NCBI GenBank assembly: GCA_027452005.1
Contig: DAIDHF010000008.1
Coordinates: forward strand, 18,283 to 82,282
From: Acidimicrobiales bacterium
GTDB taxonomy: Bacteria; Actinomycetota; Acidimicrobiia; Acidimicrobiales; JAKAVM01
Length of the DNA: 64,000 nt
Reading direction: 5' to 3'
Shown: positions 33,901 through 43,779 of the stretch, one piece after another
Position numbering within the stretch: the first letter of the stretch is position 1
Layout of the letters: the number at the start of each line of letters is the position of its first letter
Program-made: the position numbers and the translations under genes
The notes under the pieces: model-generated
Seen by the model: only the letters and a program-made list of their open reading frames with translations
Told to the model about the DNA's origin: nothing
Database searches by the model: none

Positions 33901-36864
33901 AAACGTCGTCGAATAGCATGAAATACCATTTATGATATGGGTGCTGTCTATAGGGTTTGTCCATGAGGTTGCAGCTGTCCAATTCGTCCCGTTGAACTCA
34001 AAGGCCCCACCACTGTGGTCTACGGCAATACAAAATGACGAACTCGTACATGAGACACCCGTCAGAGCAATCTTGTTAGATAGATTCAAAGGAGCCGTCC
34101 AGGTTCCATTCGACATATCCGTGTAGTACCCCAGAGAATCCACCGCCATACAAAACGTGTTGGTCGGACACGAGATTGAGGTAAGATCATTTACGCCGTC
34201 TATCGAGACCGGTGTAGTCCAAGATCCACTGTTGTCTGTCAAGTACCTTCCATTGCTATCAACAACCCCACAAAAACTGGCCACGGGACATGAAGCAACC
34301 AGCGAAGGGGGTGTTGCATAGCTCGTTCTAGGTTCTGTGTCGATGAGAGCTGGTGTACTCCAAGATGCCAACACAGTTATTGACAGTGACTGAGTGGCGA
34401 CAAGAGGGGGGCTGGAACTATCTGATACGGTAACCGTAAAGCTGGAGGTGCCAATCTGGGTGGGAGTTCCAGATATCTCTATCATCCCTCCAGTTTGAAC
34501 GTAAGATAGACCAGCAGGGAGAGAAGGTGATAACTGCCAAGTATATGGAGTTACTCCCCCAGCAGCCGTAATACATGTAGTTCCATTCGGGGTACCCAGC
34601 GGACAGCCCACATCGTTGGCACCGTCATAGGGCTTTCCAATAATTCCTGCCGGGAGGAGCGTTGTAGCAACTGTAAGGCCCGTTGTGGCTCCAACTAAGA
34701 CGTTGCCGTTTGAGTCGCTAGCAAAACAATACAATCCGGTCGGACAACTGAGTGAATTGATTGTAACTGTATCAATTGGCGATGGTGTGGCTGAAACGAG
34801 TGACCATGAACCTGCAGCGGGATCAGTTGACGCGTATAGGGCCTCGGCGCTCGTCACGGCCAAGCATAGATTGACTCCCTCGCAAGATAGTTGTTTGAAG
34901 GTAACGGCCCCTATGCTCACCAAATTCCCAGGTAGAGTTGGTGGCCAGTAAGCACTACCACCAGTTGGATCGTTGGAATAAATTACGTTGCCAGAACCAT
35001 CAACTAGCACGCACAGATTGATCGACGGGCATGACACAGAATTAATAGAAGCCGTCCCGTCAACATCTATTGTACTCCAGAATGCGCTTCCACCGGTAGG
35101 ATTAGTCGAATACAAAATATTTCCAACCCCATCGACTGCAACACATAATCCTGAGGATGGACAAGAGATGGCATTGATGACGTGGGTCCCGTCTAAGGTC
35201 AACTTTGTCCAACCAGTAGCGCTAGGCGTGGTCGAGTAAATTACATCACCGGTGCCATCTGTTGCTACACATAATCCTGAAGTAGGGCATGAAAGTGACG
35301 TAAGGGCTTCGGTGCCATCAATTGAACCGGGCGACGAACTCCAGGCAGATGCCCCTCCGGTTGGGTTCGTAGAGGTATAGGCATGACCTGAGCTATCGAC
35401 GGCAGCGCAAAAGGTGGCCGCTGGACAACTAATAGAAGTAATTGTATTTGGAGTGTTGGTATCGATTTGAACTGGCTTAGCCCAGTCCGAAGACACCGAT
35501 GCCGTTGGAGTGGCCGACGTAGTTATATATCCCTGGTTATCCCCCGCCACACAGAGGCTTGATGTGGGGCAATTTATGGCGGTTAGGCTCTCAACTCCAT
35601 CAATTTGAACAGTTGTCCAGCTTGCCGTCTCAGCCAAAGGTGGCGTGGATGTTGTCTCACTGAGCACGTCACCCTTTTGGTCAACGGCCACACATAAACC
35701 CGTTGTCGGACAAGAAATGCCGTTGATATGACCAGGCGGTGGAGTAGTATCTGCCCCATATGCAGTAGCGTTCCAAGATCCCTCCCAGTAAAACACCCGG
35801 CCACCACTGTCTCCCGCTACACACAAAGTCGAAGCAGCACATGACACAGACAAAAAGTTATCGGAACTGAGGCTAGTCGACTCTGTCCATGATCCCGATA
35901 CGACTAGTGTAGTTGCCGCAAAAGTCGGCGAATACGTGAAAGCGTCGCCGTTTGAACCATTTTGGTCTACGCTAGCGCAGAAGTCAGCAGTAACTACCGT
36001 ACATGATATCGAGACAGGCGTTACAGCACCCACTATTGCAACTGAGGTCCAACTTGTCAGTGACGGACTAGAGGCACTTGTTCCTGAGGTTCCATTATAA
36101 AATATGTATCCAGCAGAAGTGCCAGTGTTATACCCAGAGGCAAGACAGTAAGTGTAGGTATTGGGAGCTGATGTCTGTTGTATGCACGACACTCCTGTAA
36201 GGGTGTAAGTAGTCGTATATGAAGCCGTAGGACTCGTTGGCCACCCAGTGCTTGTTTGGGGAAGGGTTGAAACAAAGACGTTAGTATTGACCGCAGTTGT
36301 TGGTCCTGGGGGCGTTGCATTCACTTCATTTGCGACGGCCGTACAAAATGAAGCGCTCAAACAAGAAATGCCGGTAAACTCTTCGAGAGTAGCTACTGTC
36401 GTATAGGCAGATGGACTCACGTCGTTCCATGAAGTTAAAGATGTAGGACTAGTTGATTCAAAAACATGGCCCACATTGTCTACGGCTGCACAAAAGCTGG
36501 TAGTTGGGCATGACACTGAAGTTAATTTGTAATTGCCGTCGATATTGAGGGGAACCCAGGTCGACGCCCCACCGGTTGGTGTACCGGTTATATATAAGTT
36601 ACCGAGGGAATCAACAGCTACGCACATGCTTGTCCCAGGGCAAGAAACCGAGTTTAGGGATTCATAGGATGCATTCGGAAACGGTATCTGGTGGTCAACT
36701 ACAGCGGATTTCCATGTTGAATACGGCGAACTAGAAGTAGCTCCAGCTGGTGATTGACCAACCAATGAAGTAGCCCCTGTGGCTATAAGGGCCGAACCTC
36801 CAACTAGAGCTACTGCTAAAGTAGCCCTCAATACCCTTATTGGAAAAGTTGCTCTATGTAACAT
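30934..36864 (-). CDS. giant secreted protein 1: 28 Cys-repeats (14+14), Ig-like domains, six GYW units
   Basis: ATG 36864 was chosen (1,976 residues) because GGAAGGAAG lies 6 bases upstream; the track start at 36915 adds 17 residues and overlaps the previous gene. A signal peptide (LRATLAVALVGGSALIATGA) leads. Then come 14 repeats of the type SVSCPxTSxCxAVDxxGN, a putative-Ig (He_PIG-like) domain, 14 more repeats, three putative-Ig domains (GTAYNATLAASGG and similar) and six C-terminal GYW units. Each Cys-repeat has two cysteines 5-10 apart, likely a disulfide. Counts of 14 suggest pairs of seven-bladed propellers. It is 47 bases downstream of a paralogue. It is probably surface-exposed; function unknown. 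Confidence 0.88.
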   Translation of the reverse strand: MLHRATFPIRVLRATLAVALVGGSALIATGATSLVGQSPAGATSSSPYSTWKSAVVDHQIPFPNASYESLNSVSCPGTSMCVAVDSLGNLYITGTPTGGASTWVPLNIDGNYKLTSVSCPTTSFCAAVDNVGHVFESTSPTSLTSWNDVSPSAYTTVATLEEFTGISCLSASFCTAVANEVNATPPGPTTAVNTNVFVSTLPQTSTGWPTSPTASYTTTYTLTGVSCIQQTSAPNTYTYCLASGYNTGTSAGYIFYNGTSGTSASSPSLTSWTSVAIVGAVTPVSISCTVVTADFCASVDQNGSNGDAFTYSPTFAATTLVVSGSWTESTSLSSDNFLSVSCAASTLCVAGDSGGRVFYWEGSWNATAYGADTTPPPGHINGISCPTTGLCVAVDQKGDVLSETTSTPPLAETASWTTVQIDGVESLTAINCPTSSLCVAGDNQGYITTSATPTASVSSDWAKPVQIDTNTPNTITSISCPAATFCAAVDSSGHAYTSTNPTGGASAWSSSPGSIDGTEALTSLSCPTSGLCVATDGTGDVIYSTTPSATGWTKLTLDGTHVINAISCPSSGLCVAVDGVGNILYSTNPTGGSAFWSTIDVDGTASINSVSCPSINLCVLVDGSGNVIYSNDPTGGSAYWPPTLPGNLVSIGAVTFKQLSCEGVNLCLAVTSAEALYASTDPAAGSWSLVSATPSPIDTVTINSLSCPTGLYCFASDSNGNVLVGATTGLTVATTLLPAGIIGKPYDGANDVGCPLGTPNGTTCITAAGGVTPYTWQLSPSLPAGLSYVQTGGMIEISGTPTQIGTSSFTVTVSDSSSPPLVATQSLSITVLASWSTPALIDTEPRTSYATPPSLVASCPVASFCGVVDSNGRYLTDNSGSWTTPVSIDGVNDLTSISCPTNTFCMAVDSLGYYTDMSNGTWTAPLNLSNKIALTGVSCTSSSFCIAVDHSGGAFEFNGTNWTAATSWTNPIDSTHIINGISCYSTTFCIAVDSVGNSLNYTGGSTWTSTVISGTDLTAVSCISTTFCAVVDSSANAYVGHPGSWTTSAIGGAGFISVGCATSSLCVAGNSNGQVSVYTGSWSSLSAVSSAGRNISSVSCPSTSFCLATDNYGYTFTFNGATWTAATATPQDSVDTIESISCPSSLFCVASDSSGNVSVSSDASSSIPVGSKAAWVSYPGVDSSNSIASLSCPSTTLCIGVDNAGRVLTANPTATPGTWTQVATDSVSSNIKAVSCASSTMCIAVDAAGGILDSTTPTTSGSWVSATLTGGPTLTSISCPSTSLCIAVDTIGQMIFSTNPSGGLASDWTAITEDPALTSGVQPQLNAIACPSTSLCVAVDNQGQVVSSANPSSVASSTWAVAQVDTSSPGPPAVGVNITSIACASSSFCAAGDTAGDIVGSVNPTGGVSAWWVAAMDPGPSSGSVNTQINGLACASTTLCIAGDASGQILTSAPSTTLTITTSTLTAASAGVAYSVTLGASGGSGTYTWSALTLLPASLTLSSAGLLSGTPVSAGTYSFQVQVTDTSVPPQVSATTLMLVVNSAALAISTTTLAAGVVGTAYNATLAASGGSAPYTWALASGTSLPSGLSLAPSTGSISGVPAAVGSTSFTVQVKDSENPPVTVTANLSITVNKTASLSITSTTLPQGTVGVAYTGSLVAAGGTSPYTWAVASGSSLPAGLAISSGGSISGSPSSAGSTNVTFEVIDSSTPIQVATATISIVVVQAPVNNPAAQGYWMVTSLGEVFGFGSVTSLGSASGLSGAVVGMAATPDGKGYWVASSSGGVANFGTAGNLGTPSLPGTVGIASTADGKGYWLVSTSGAIVTEGDATSFGSMAGKPLNQPIVGIDPTPDGQGYWMVAADGGIFAFGDAHFYGSMGGLPLNKPIVGIATTSNGAGYFEVATDGGIFAFGNASFAGSMGNKILARPMVGMGVTPDGGGYWTVAADGGIFSFGDATYQGSEGGQQIASPVVGMAVP

Positions 36865-36870
36865 TCTAAA

Positions 36871-36879
36871 CTTCCTTCC
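36871..36879 (-). promoter_or_regulatory. strong Shine-Dalgarno that sets the start of giant protein 1
   Basis: GGAAGGAAG on the minus strand lies 6 bases before ATG 36864 and is followed by a standard signal peptide. This favours that start over the upstream ATG at 36915. Confidence 0.65.
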
Positions 36880-36911
36880 GTGCGTGGATTCCTCGTAGAC
36901 TACTGGTTGTC

Positions 36912-39900
36912 TCATCTAACCTCAGAGATTCCAACTATCGGTTGTGCAATTGGCTTGCCGCCCATGGATCCAAGGAATTGGGCATCGCCAAATGCAAAGA
37001 TCCCTCCATCGGCAGCGACCATCCAGTAGCCAAACCCGTCGTTGGTAGATGTAATTCCAACAATAGGCTGATTAAGTGGCTTGCCACCCATCGACCCAAA
37101 GAACTGCGCATCGCCAAAGGAGAAAATGCCTCCGTCGGAAGCTACCAGCCAATATCCACCACCATCTGGAGTTGACGCTATTCCGAGGATTGGTTGATTT
37201 AGAGGTTTACCCCCCATGGAGCCAAAGTAGTTGGCATCGCCAAATGCAAAGATCCCACCATCGGCGCCAGCGAGCCAGTATCCCTTGCCGTCTGGAGTCG
37301 CGGCTATCCCTACTATCGGGGCCACCAAGTTGAGTCCCTGTGCCGACCCATAGCTACCCGCGTCGCCTTCAGCATAAACTCCACCACTTTCAGTTACTAG
37401 CCAGTATCCCTTGCCGTCTGGAGTCCCGACAATACCCATAGTTCCCATGGCCCCTGGAGAGGAAATTGTTGGGGCATCACCGAATGCATACACGTTGCCA
37501 AAAAAGTCGGCAATCCAGTATCCCTTGCCGTCTGGAGTTGACGCCATACCTACCGCCAAGGACACCTTACCGCCACCCCCAGAACCCTCAAAAGGAGCCG
37601 AACCGAAGTTGAATATTCCGCCATCTGAAGCCACCATCCAATATCCCGGCTGGACAGTGCCACCGGGACTACCCCCGGGTAACCCCTCCACGGTAATTGT
37701 GAGAGCTAACGTTGCAACTTTTGGCGGAGACGAGGAATCGGTTACCTCTGCCGTAAAAGTTGATGTTCGACTTGCCGAGGTTGGAGTCCCACCTATTACT
37801 CCGGTCGACGAATTGAGCGTTAATCCAGCAGGTAGGGAGGTTCCGGTTGCAATAGACCAGGTGTATGGACTCGTTCCCCCTACAGCCACAAGGGTGTCAG
37901 GACCATAGGCAGTACCGACATAGGCCGGGCCAAGAGAAATTGACGAGATAGACAAACTAGTCTGGGCCACAACTGTAATTGATAGATTGGCAGTTGCACT
38001 CTGGGGGGGTACAGACGAATCCGAGACGTCCACAGTAAATGCATTAGTTCCTGTCCCAGATGGGGTCCCAGTTATCGCTCCGGTACTTGGGTTGAGTGAA
38101 AGCCCCTGTGGAAGACTAGTCCCAGATCCAATTGACCAATTATACGGAGCAACACCTCCAGTGGCTGTCAAAGTTATGCTGTAAGGAGAGTTCACTGTTG
38201 CATTTGCCAATGTGGCAGTCGAAATTGCCAAAGTATTAGTCGTGACAACCAGGCTTAAGGTTGCAGATGCGCTCTGGACGGGTGAGGAGGTATCAGATAC
38301 ACCTACCGTAAAATAGTAAGTTCCGGCAGCAAGAGGAGTCCCTGTGAGCACCCCAGCACTAGATAGGGTAAGTCCCTGGGGAAGAGTACTTAGATTGCTC
38401 CAACTATATGTCCCAGATCCCCCGCTTGCACCCAAGGTCACAGGCCCATAAATTTGGCCTACCACCCCATTTGCAAGAGTTGAAGTTGTAACGCTTACCG
38501 ATGCGAAGGAGGTTCCAGTCGAGTTGGTCGTGACTATGCGTCCCGCATAGTCAACGGCCATGCAAAACGATGTGGCCGGGCATGCGACTGATTCGAGTGA
38601 TGGAAGTCCCACTCCACCAGTATCAACCTGAGCGCTCCACCACGAAGAGCTACCCGATCCAGGACTAAGAGAGCCTAGTGCGTCGCCATTTCCGTCGCCT
38701 GCTATACACAAGTTAGCCGATTCACACGAGACAGAATTGAGTGCAACCGGAATGGGAAGTAATGGTGGGGTTTGTGCGGTTGCGTCAATTTGTGCCGATG
38801 TCCAGCTAGATCCGCCACCGCTTGGAGAGCTAGAGGTGACTATATTTCCTTGACTGTCAACAGCTCCGCAAAAAGTTGCGCTTGGACATGACACCGAGGT
38901 CAGGTTATCGCTAGTAGCTCCAGGGTCTATTGGATCTATAGTGGTTACAGCCCATGCACCGATTCCCCCGGTGGGATTTGTGGAGTAGATCAACCCTCCA
39001 TTGTTTCCAACAGCTACACACAATGTAATGGTTGGACACGAGACACCGTTTATAGATGTCCCGGCTGCAACAGAAATCTTGGTCCAAGCATTAGCTCCAG
39101 TAGTTGGGCTTGAAGTCGTGAAAATATTGCCCAAATTATCAGTTGCTACACATAAGGTAGTGCTAGAAGATACTGCACAAGAAACCCCTTTGATTGATGT
39201 AGAATCTACACCCTCCACCTGCCATGAACTAGCACCAGTCGTACTGGGCGTAATTGAGGTTAGAATATTTCCGTTACTATCCCCAACCACGCAAAGAGTT
39301 GACGACGGACATGAAATCGAATTTATAGTAGCTGTTCCGTCTACGTTGAATGGCGCTGACCATGCAGCTGCAGATGACATTGGGTTGGACGATGACTCAT
39401 TCGAGGAAACGATTAGGTTTCCTGAACCATCCCCTACTATACAAAGCGTTGCCGAAACACACCCAACAGCTGTAGTTGAACTTACAAAGTCAATAGGATT
39501 TGTCCAGGACTCACTTAGTGTATTCCAAGTCGGAGAAAAACTAATTGGGTTTGTTGAGCCCAAGATGTTTCCGCTCGCATCACCCACCATGCAAAAACTT
39601 GTAGAGACACATGATGCAGAAGATATTGAAAGCCCTCCATCAATATTCTCAGCAGTTGACCAAGTAGAACCGTTGTACTCGAATACGTCGCCACTAGTCG
39701 CGCTAGCTATACAAAACGACGACGAGTTACAAGTTATTGCAAAAATTGCACTTGAAACATTGATATCACTAGCAGCCGACCAGGTGGTCCCATTATAGGT
39801 AAAGGCATTCCCGTGATTGTCGACCGCTCCACAAAATGCAGTTGTGGGACAAGAAATTGAGTTAAATACGTTAGTCCCATCTATATGGTCAGCCCCCGAC

Positions 39901-42900
39901 CAGATCGTACCATTGAAGGAAAAGACATCTCCGCCACCATCTCCTGCCCAACAAGAAGTGGGCGTGGCGCAACTGACCGCCGCAATGCCTCCCGAGGCAC
40001 CCGCCACAGCCGCCGCTACTGTCCAGGTCGATCCGTTGAAGGAAAGCCAGTTGTCTGCGTTATCTGTGGTCAGACAAAACTGAGAGAAGCCAGAAGGCTG
40101 GCATGATACCGAGAGCAGGTGGTTTCCGGGATCAATCGCGCTGGCGGCAGACCAGGTGGTCCCATTATAGGTAAAAGCATTCCCCGAGTTATCTACAGCT
40201 GCACAAAATGTAGTACCGAGACAAGAAACGGAATTGAGGGCAGCTGCTCCAGTAATAGTAGCCGGCGAAGACCACGTCGTACCGTCAAAGTAAGCCCATT
40301 TGCCTGCGTTGTCGACTTCCATACAAAAACTCGTAGAGGTACAGGAGATTGAATCGATTACATTTCCAGAGTCCACTGCATTTGTCCAGCCTCGCTGCAA
40401 ATTCGACCAAGTCGACCCGTTGAACGTCAGTGCGTTACCAGATCCATCAACGGTCATGCACATATTTGTCTGCAAACATGAAACAGCCCTTAGTGCAGGT
40501 CCAGTTTCAATTGGGTTCGACCAAGTGGTATCAGTTGTCCAGTTGGTACCATTGTATGCGTACGCGTCGCCTGCCGTGTCAACCGTTACACAAAAAATAG
40601 ATGCACCATTTGGGATACACGATACCGACTCTAGTGGAGTACCCGAACCAGCAATAGTAACTGCAGCAGCCCAGCTAACCCCGTTGAACGTTACGTAGGC
40701 GTGACTGGCGTCAACGGCAACACAAGAAGTTGTAGAAATACACGAAACAGAGTTGATTAGGGCTCCAGAGTCGGCAGTGAGTGACGCCCAGGTTGACCCA
40801 TTGAACTTGAGGCCATGACCCGAAGCATCTACCGCCTCACAAAAGGTAGAAGATAAACATGATACTGAGGTAAGCCTGGTTGAACCATCAATATTAGTTG
40901 CCGCAGACCACGACGTCCCTGAGTAACTAAGTACGTTCCCTGCACTATCAGTCGCCATGCAAAACGAACTTGAAGAACACGACACACTAGTAAGCCCTGC
41001 TAGGTTATCAATCTGCGTCTTCGCCCAAGATGAGCCCGTATAGGTAAGTTCAGCCCCATTTGAGTCAACGGCAACGCAGAAAAAGTTGCTCTGACAAGAC
41101 ACTCCTGTTAGCGAGGTGCTGTCTATTTGGTTAGCCGTGGTCCACGAGGTGGTTGATCCAGGGTACGTGAACTCTCGTCCCCCGCTGTCAACTGCTACAC
41201 AGTATGGAGTGTTGACAAAGGCCGCCAAGGTACAGCTAACCGCGTTGAACGAAATTGCATGACTTGTTGAGGAGTACCCGCCGTCAATCGTAGTGGGTGT
41301 CGACCAGGCGGCCAATATATCTATGGAGTACGCCTTTGTATAGGTTAATATAGGGTTTGAAGAGTCCGTGACAGTAATATTTACTATTGCGTCACCTTGG
41401 ACGGTTGGGGTTCCAGAGATCAAAAAGTTGTTGCCCGATGGAACTGCCGACAGGCCCGTAGGGAGCGTCCCGGTGTATGACCACGTGTAAGGTGAAATTC
41501 CGCCTGCCGCGGTCAAGGTTACTCCTTGACCACTCGGGCCATACTTTTGGTTGACCACGTCGGCTGGAAGCGACGTATTGGTAATCGTGAGCGACGTTGT
41601 AGAGCCAGTCAGAACTCTACCGTCGTTATCTACTACGAGGCACTGCGTGCCTGAAATACAAGAAATTCCATTCACCGATACCGTAGCGGTATCAATGGGC
41701 ATAGTTGTTGTCTCTTCAAGCCAGGTTGGAGTGGGACTCTTGGAAGATGGATCAGATGTTGTCCATACGTCGTTATTAGCGTCAATGGCCAAACACACCG
41801 ACGTACTCGGACAGCTAACAACCCTAAATCCACTTGCTGGACCAATTGAGGGAAGTACAGTCCAAGCGCTAAGCCCCCCTGTAGGGTTAGCGGAGTAAAT
41901 TACGTTCCCATGACTGTCAACACCGGTACATAAGAGTACAGAGGTACATGACATGGAAGTTATTGAGTACGTCCCGTCTACGTGTAGTGCCGTCCATCCT
42001 GTCGCCCCTGAGGTTGGACTGGTCGACACAAATATGCTCCCTTGATTATCGGCGGCCACACAAAACGAGGATGATGGACACGAGATCGAGTTCAAGGTGT
42101 TCTGCTGAGGCGGAATCGCACTTGGGTTATCTATTGGCACGACAACCCATGTAGCAGGACCTCCAGGAACGTTAGTTGAATATACAACGTCTCCTTTGTT
42201 GTCAATCGCGACGCACATTGTTGACGACCCACAAGATATCCCGGTCAGCTTGAGGTTTGAATCAATGTCGCCCGGCGACGACCAGGCGCTAGAGCCCCCA
42301 CCTGGATTTGTGGTGGTTAGCTCATTGCCGAGATTATCGACAGCGGTACACGAGGTAGTAGTTGGACAAGATATACCCGTAATCGTGTTTATTCCGTCAA
42401 TAGCTATTGGTGGGCTCCAGGCGCCAGAACTTGTGCTGGTTGGAGTGGTAGAGGTAACAATCCGACCGTTATTGTCACCTGCAACACACAGAGAACTGGA
42501 AGGACATGAGATGGCCTCCAGACTGTTGACCCCGTCGGCACTGGCTACTTCAGTCCAGGCCGCCGTCGAGTTCGGAGTTGAGCTATACCAGACGTTACCC
42601 GAACTATCGGCAGCAAAACACTCGGTAGTTCCAGGACAAGAAACACCTACTAGAGGGAGATTGGTTCCGGCAGTTTCTAGGCTTACCGAGGTCCACGATC
42701 CAGCGGCAAGATAGGCCGCACTATATCCACTTCCAATAGTTCCACCCACGCCGAAGCATAAGTTTTGAGAAGGACAGCTAATCCGAATCATTGATCCCGT
42801 GACTCCTGATGCGGCGATAGCACTCCAGGTAGTCCCCCCCGTAGTTGAAAATGAGTTCCCAGCGGCATTGATTGCATAACACTCACTTGCCGGAGAGTCA

Positions 42901-43649
42901 GTACAGCTAACCGTGTTGGTTTCAGTAAGAGCTACTATCGTGCCGGCTGCCGACCACGCCGCACCATTGTAGTTGAAACCATTCCCAACATTGTCTACAG
43001 CGGCGCACACCGAATTTGGTGCACAAGACACTGACTCGATTATGTTTGGGTTATCCCCCAAGGTTGCCGCTGTAGGCCAACCGGACTGTGTCGCAGGATT
43101 ACCACCCACTGGGGTATCGAACACAAAGCCTTGCGTGGTCCCCACTATGCAGAAGGTCGCACTGGCACAGGAAACAGAAGTAAAGTGATACTTAGAAGTT
43201 GTATATGCGCTCGGGCTCACGTTGGTCCATGACGAGACAACTGTTGGATTGGTTGAGGCAAAGATGTTACCCACTGAATCTACGGCAACACAGAATGAAG
43301 TGGTTGGACAGCTTACTGAGTTCAGCCCGTTTTGTCCGTCTATATCGGCTGGCACCCATGACGAACCGAGCCCGGTTGGGTTTGCGGATACATTTACGTA
43401 ACCCAACCCATCTACTGTTACACACATTGAGATACTTGGACACGAGATCGAGGTAATTGCGGTTCCAGACGGCGTAGGTGACGGATACGGATAGCTGTGA
43501 TCAGCATTTGTCGTGGTCCACGTGGTAAATAGCGTTGAGGAGGCCGTCGCTCCGGCTTGGGGCCCACTTTGAAGAAGTAAGGTCAACGGAACCATGCCTA
43601 TGGTAACTGCAAGTGCACTCACCAGCTTTCCTATGTATCGGCGTTTCAA
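36912..43649 (-). CDS. giant secreted protein 2: 35 Cys-repeats (14+21), Ig-like domains, six GYW units
   Basis: This is a 2,245-residue paralogue of giant protein 1. The TTG start at 43649 follows GGGAAGAAGG. A signal peptide (LVSALAVTIGMVPLTLLLQS) is followed by 14 Cys-repeats, one putative-Ig domain, 21 Cys-repeats, three putative-Ig domains and six GYW units ending PIVGISEVR. The N-terminal units align closely with giant 1 (both contain NVSPSAYTT or DVSPSAYTT). It differs by seven extra units in the second block, equal to one extra seven-bladed propeller. No wall-sorting motif or membrane anchor is visible. Tandem duplication is the likely origin of the pair. Confidence 0.88.
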   Translation of the reverse strand: MKRRYIGKLVSALAVTIGMVPLTLLLQSGPQAGATASSTLFTTWTTTNADHSYPYPSPTPSGTAITSISCPSISMCVTVDGLGYVNVSANPTGLGSSWVPADIDGQNGLNSVSCPTTSFCVAVDSVGNIFASTNPTVVSSWTNVSPSAYTTSKYHFTSVSCASATFCIVGTTQGFVFDTPVGGNPATQSGWPTAATLGDNPNIIESVSCAPNSVCAAVDNVGNGFNYNGAAWSAAGTIVALTETNTVSCTDSPASECYAINAAGNSFSTTGGTTWSAIAASGVTGSMIRISCPSQNLCFGVGGTIGSGYSAAYLAAGSWTSVSLETAGTNLPLVGVSCPGTTECFAADSSGNVWYSSTPNSTAAWTEVASADGVNSLEAISCPSSSLCVAGDNNGRIVTSTTPTSTSSGAWSPPIAIDGINTITGISCPTTTSCTAVDNLGNELTTTNPGGGSSAWSSPGDIDSNLKLTGISCGSSTMCVAIDNKGDVVYSTNVPGGPATWVVVPIDNPSAIPPQQNTLNSISCPSSSFCVAADNQGSIFVSTSPTSGATGWTALHVDGTYSITSMSCTSVLLCTGVDSHGNVIYSANPTGGLSAWTVLPSIGPASGFRVVSCPSTSVCLAIDANNDVWTTSDPSSKSPTPTWLEETTTMPIDTATVSVNGISCISGTQCLVVDNDGRVLTGSTTSLTITNTSLPADVVNQKYGPSGQGVTLTAAGGISPYTWSYTGTLPTGLSAVPSGNNFLISGTPTVQGDAIVNITVTDSSNPILTYTKAYSIDILAAWSTPTTIDGGYSSTSHAISFNAVSCTLAAFVNTPYCVAVDSGGREFTYPGSTTSWTTANQIDSTSLTGVSCQSNFFCVAVDSNGAELTYTGSSWAKTQIDNLAGLTSVSCSSSSFCMATDSAGNVLSYSGTSWSAATNIDGSTRLTSVSCLSSTFCEAVDASGHGLKFNGSTWASLTADSGALINSVSCISTTSCVAVDASHAYVTFNGVSWAAAVTIAGSGTPLESVSCIPNGASIFCVTVDTAGDAYAYNGTNWTTDTTWSNPIETGPALRAVSCLQTNMCMTVDGSGNALTFNGSTWSNLQRGWTNAVDSGNVIDSISCTSTSFCMEVDNAGKWAYFDGTTWSSPATITGAAALNSVSCLGTTFCAAVDNSGNAFTYNGTTWSAASAIDPGNHLLSVSCQPSGFSQFCLTTDNADNWLSFNGSTWTVAAAVAGASGGIAAVSCATPTSCWAGDGGGDVFSFNGTIWSGADHIDGTNVFNSISCPTTAFCGAVDNHGNAFTYNGTTWSAASDINVSSAIFAITCNSSSFCIASATSGDVFEYNGSTWSTAENIDGGLSISSASCVSTSFCMVGDASGNILGSTNPISFSPTWNTLSESWTNPIDFVSSTTAVGCVSATLCIVGDGSGNLIVSSNESSSNPMSSAAAWSAPFNVDGTATINSISCPSSTLCVVGDSNGNILTSITPSTTGASSWQVEGVDSTSIKGVSCAVSSSTTLCVATDNLGNIFTTSSPTTGANAWTKISVAAGTSINGVSCPTITLCVAVGNNGGLIYSTNPTGGIGAWAVTTIDPIDPGATSDNLTSVSCPSATFCGAVDSQGNIVTSSSPSGGGSSWTSAQIDATAQTPPLLPIPVALNSVSCESANLCIAGDGNGDALGSLSPGSGSSSWWSAQVDTGGVGLPSLESVACPATSFCMAVDYAGRIVTTNSTGTSFASVSVTTSTLANGVVGQIYGPVTLGASGGSGTYSWSNLSTLPQGLTLSSAGVLTGTPLAAGTYYFTVGVSDTSSPVQSASATLSLVVTTNTLAISTATLANATVNSPYSITLTATGGVAPYNWSIGSGTSLPQGLSLNPSTGAITGTPSGTGTNAFTVDVSDSSVPPQSATANLSITVVAQTSLSISSISLGPAYVGTAYGPDTLVAVGGTSPYTWSIATGTSLPAGLTLNSSTGVIGGTPTSASRTSTFTAEVTDSSSPPKVATLALTITVEGLPGGSPGGTVQPGYWMVASDGGIFNFGSAPFEGSGGGGKVSLAVGMASTPDGKGYWIADFFGNVYAFGDAPTISSPGAMGTMGIVGTPDGKGYWLVTESGGVYAEGDAGSYGSAQGLNLVAPIVGIAATPDGKGYWLAGADGGIFAFGDANYFGSMGGKPLNQPILGIASTPDGGGYWLVASDGGIFSFGDAQFFGSMGGKPLNQPIVGITSTNDGFGYWMVAADGGIFAFGDAQFLGSMGGKPIAQPIVGISEVR

Positions 43650-43779
43650 CTCGACCTTCTTCCCGCTGCTCTTGTAATTACTGCCAACTTACTCCTATCG
43701 CTAGCGTCGCCCACATTGTCACTCCTGCCAAGACCGACCTTACACTTCATATAATGCCACGCCGTATTCAAAAGTTACC

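Noticed and set aside
39001-39798. 265-residue plus-strand ORF opposite giant protein 2
   Set aside because: It is an antisense shadow of the repeat-rich coding sequence. It has no ribosome binding site, signal or family motif, and its own periodicity mirrors the Cys-repeat on the other strand.
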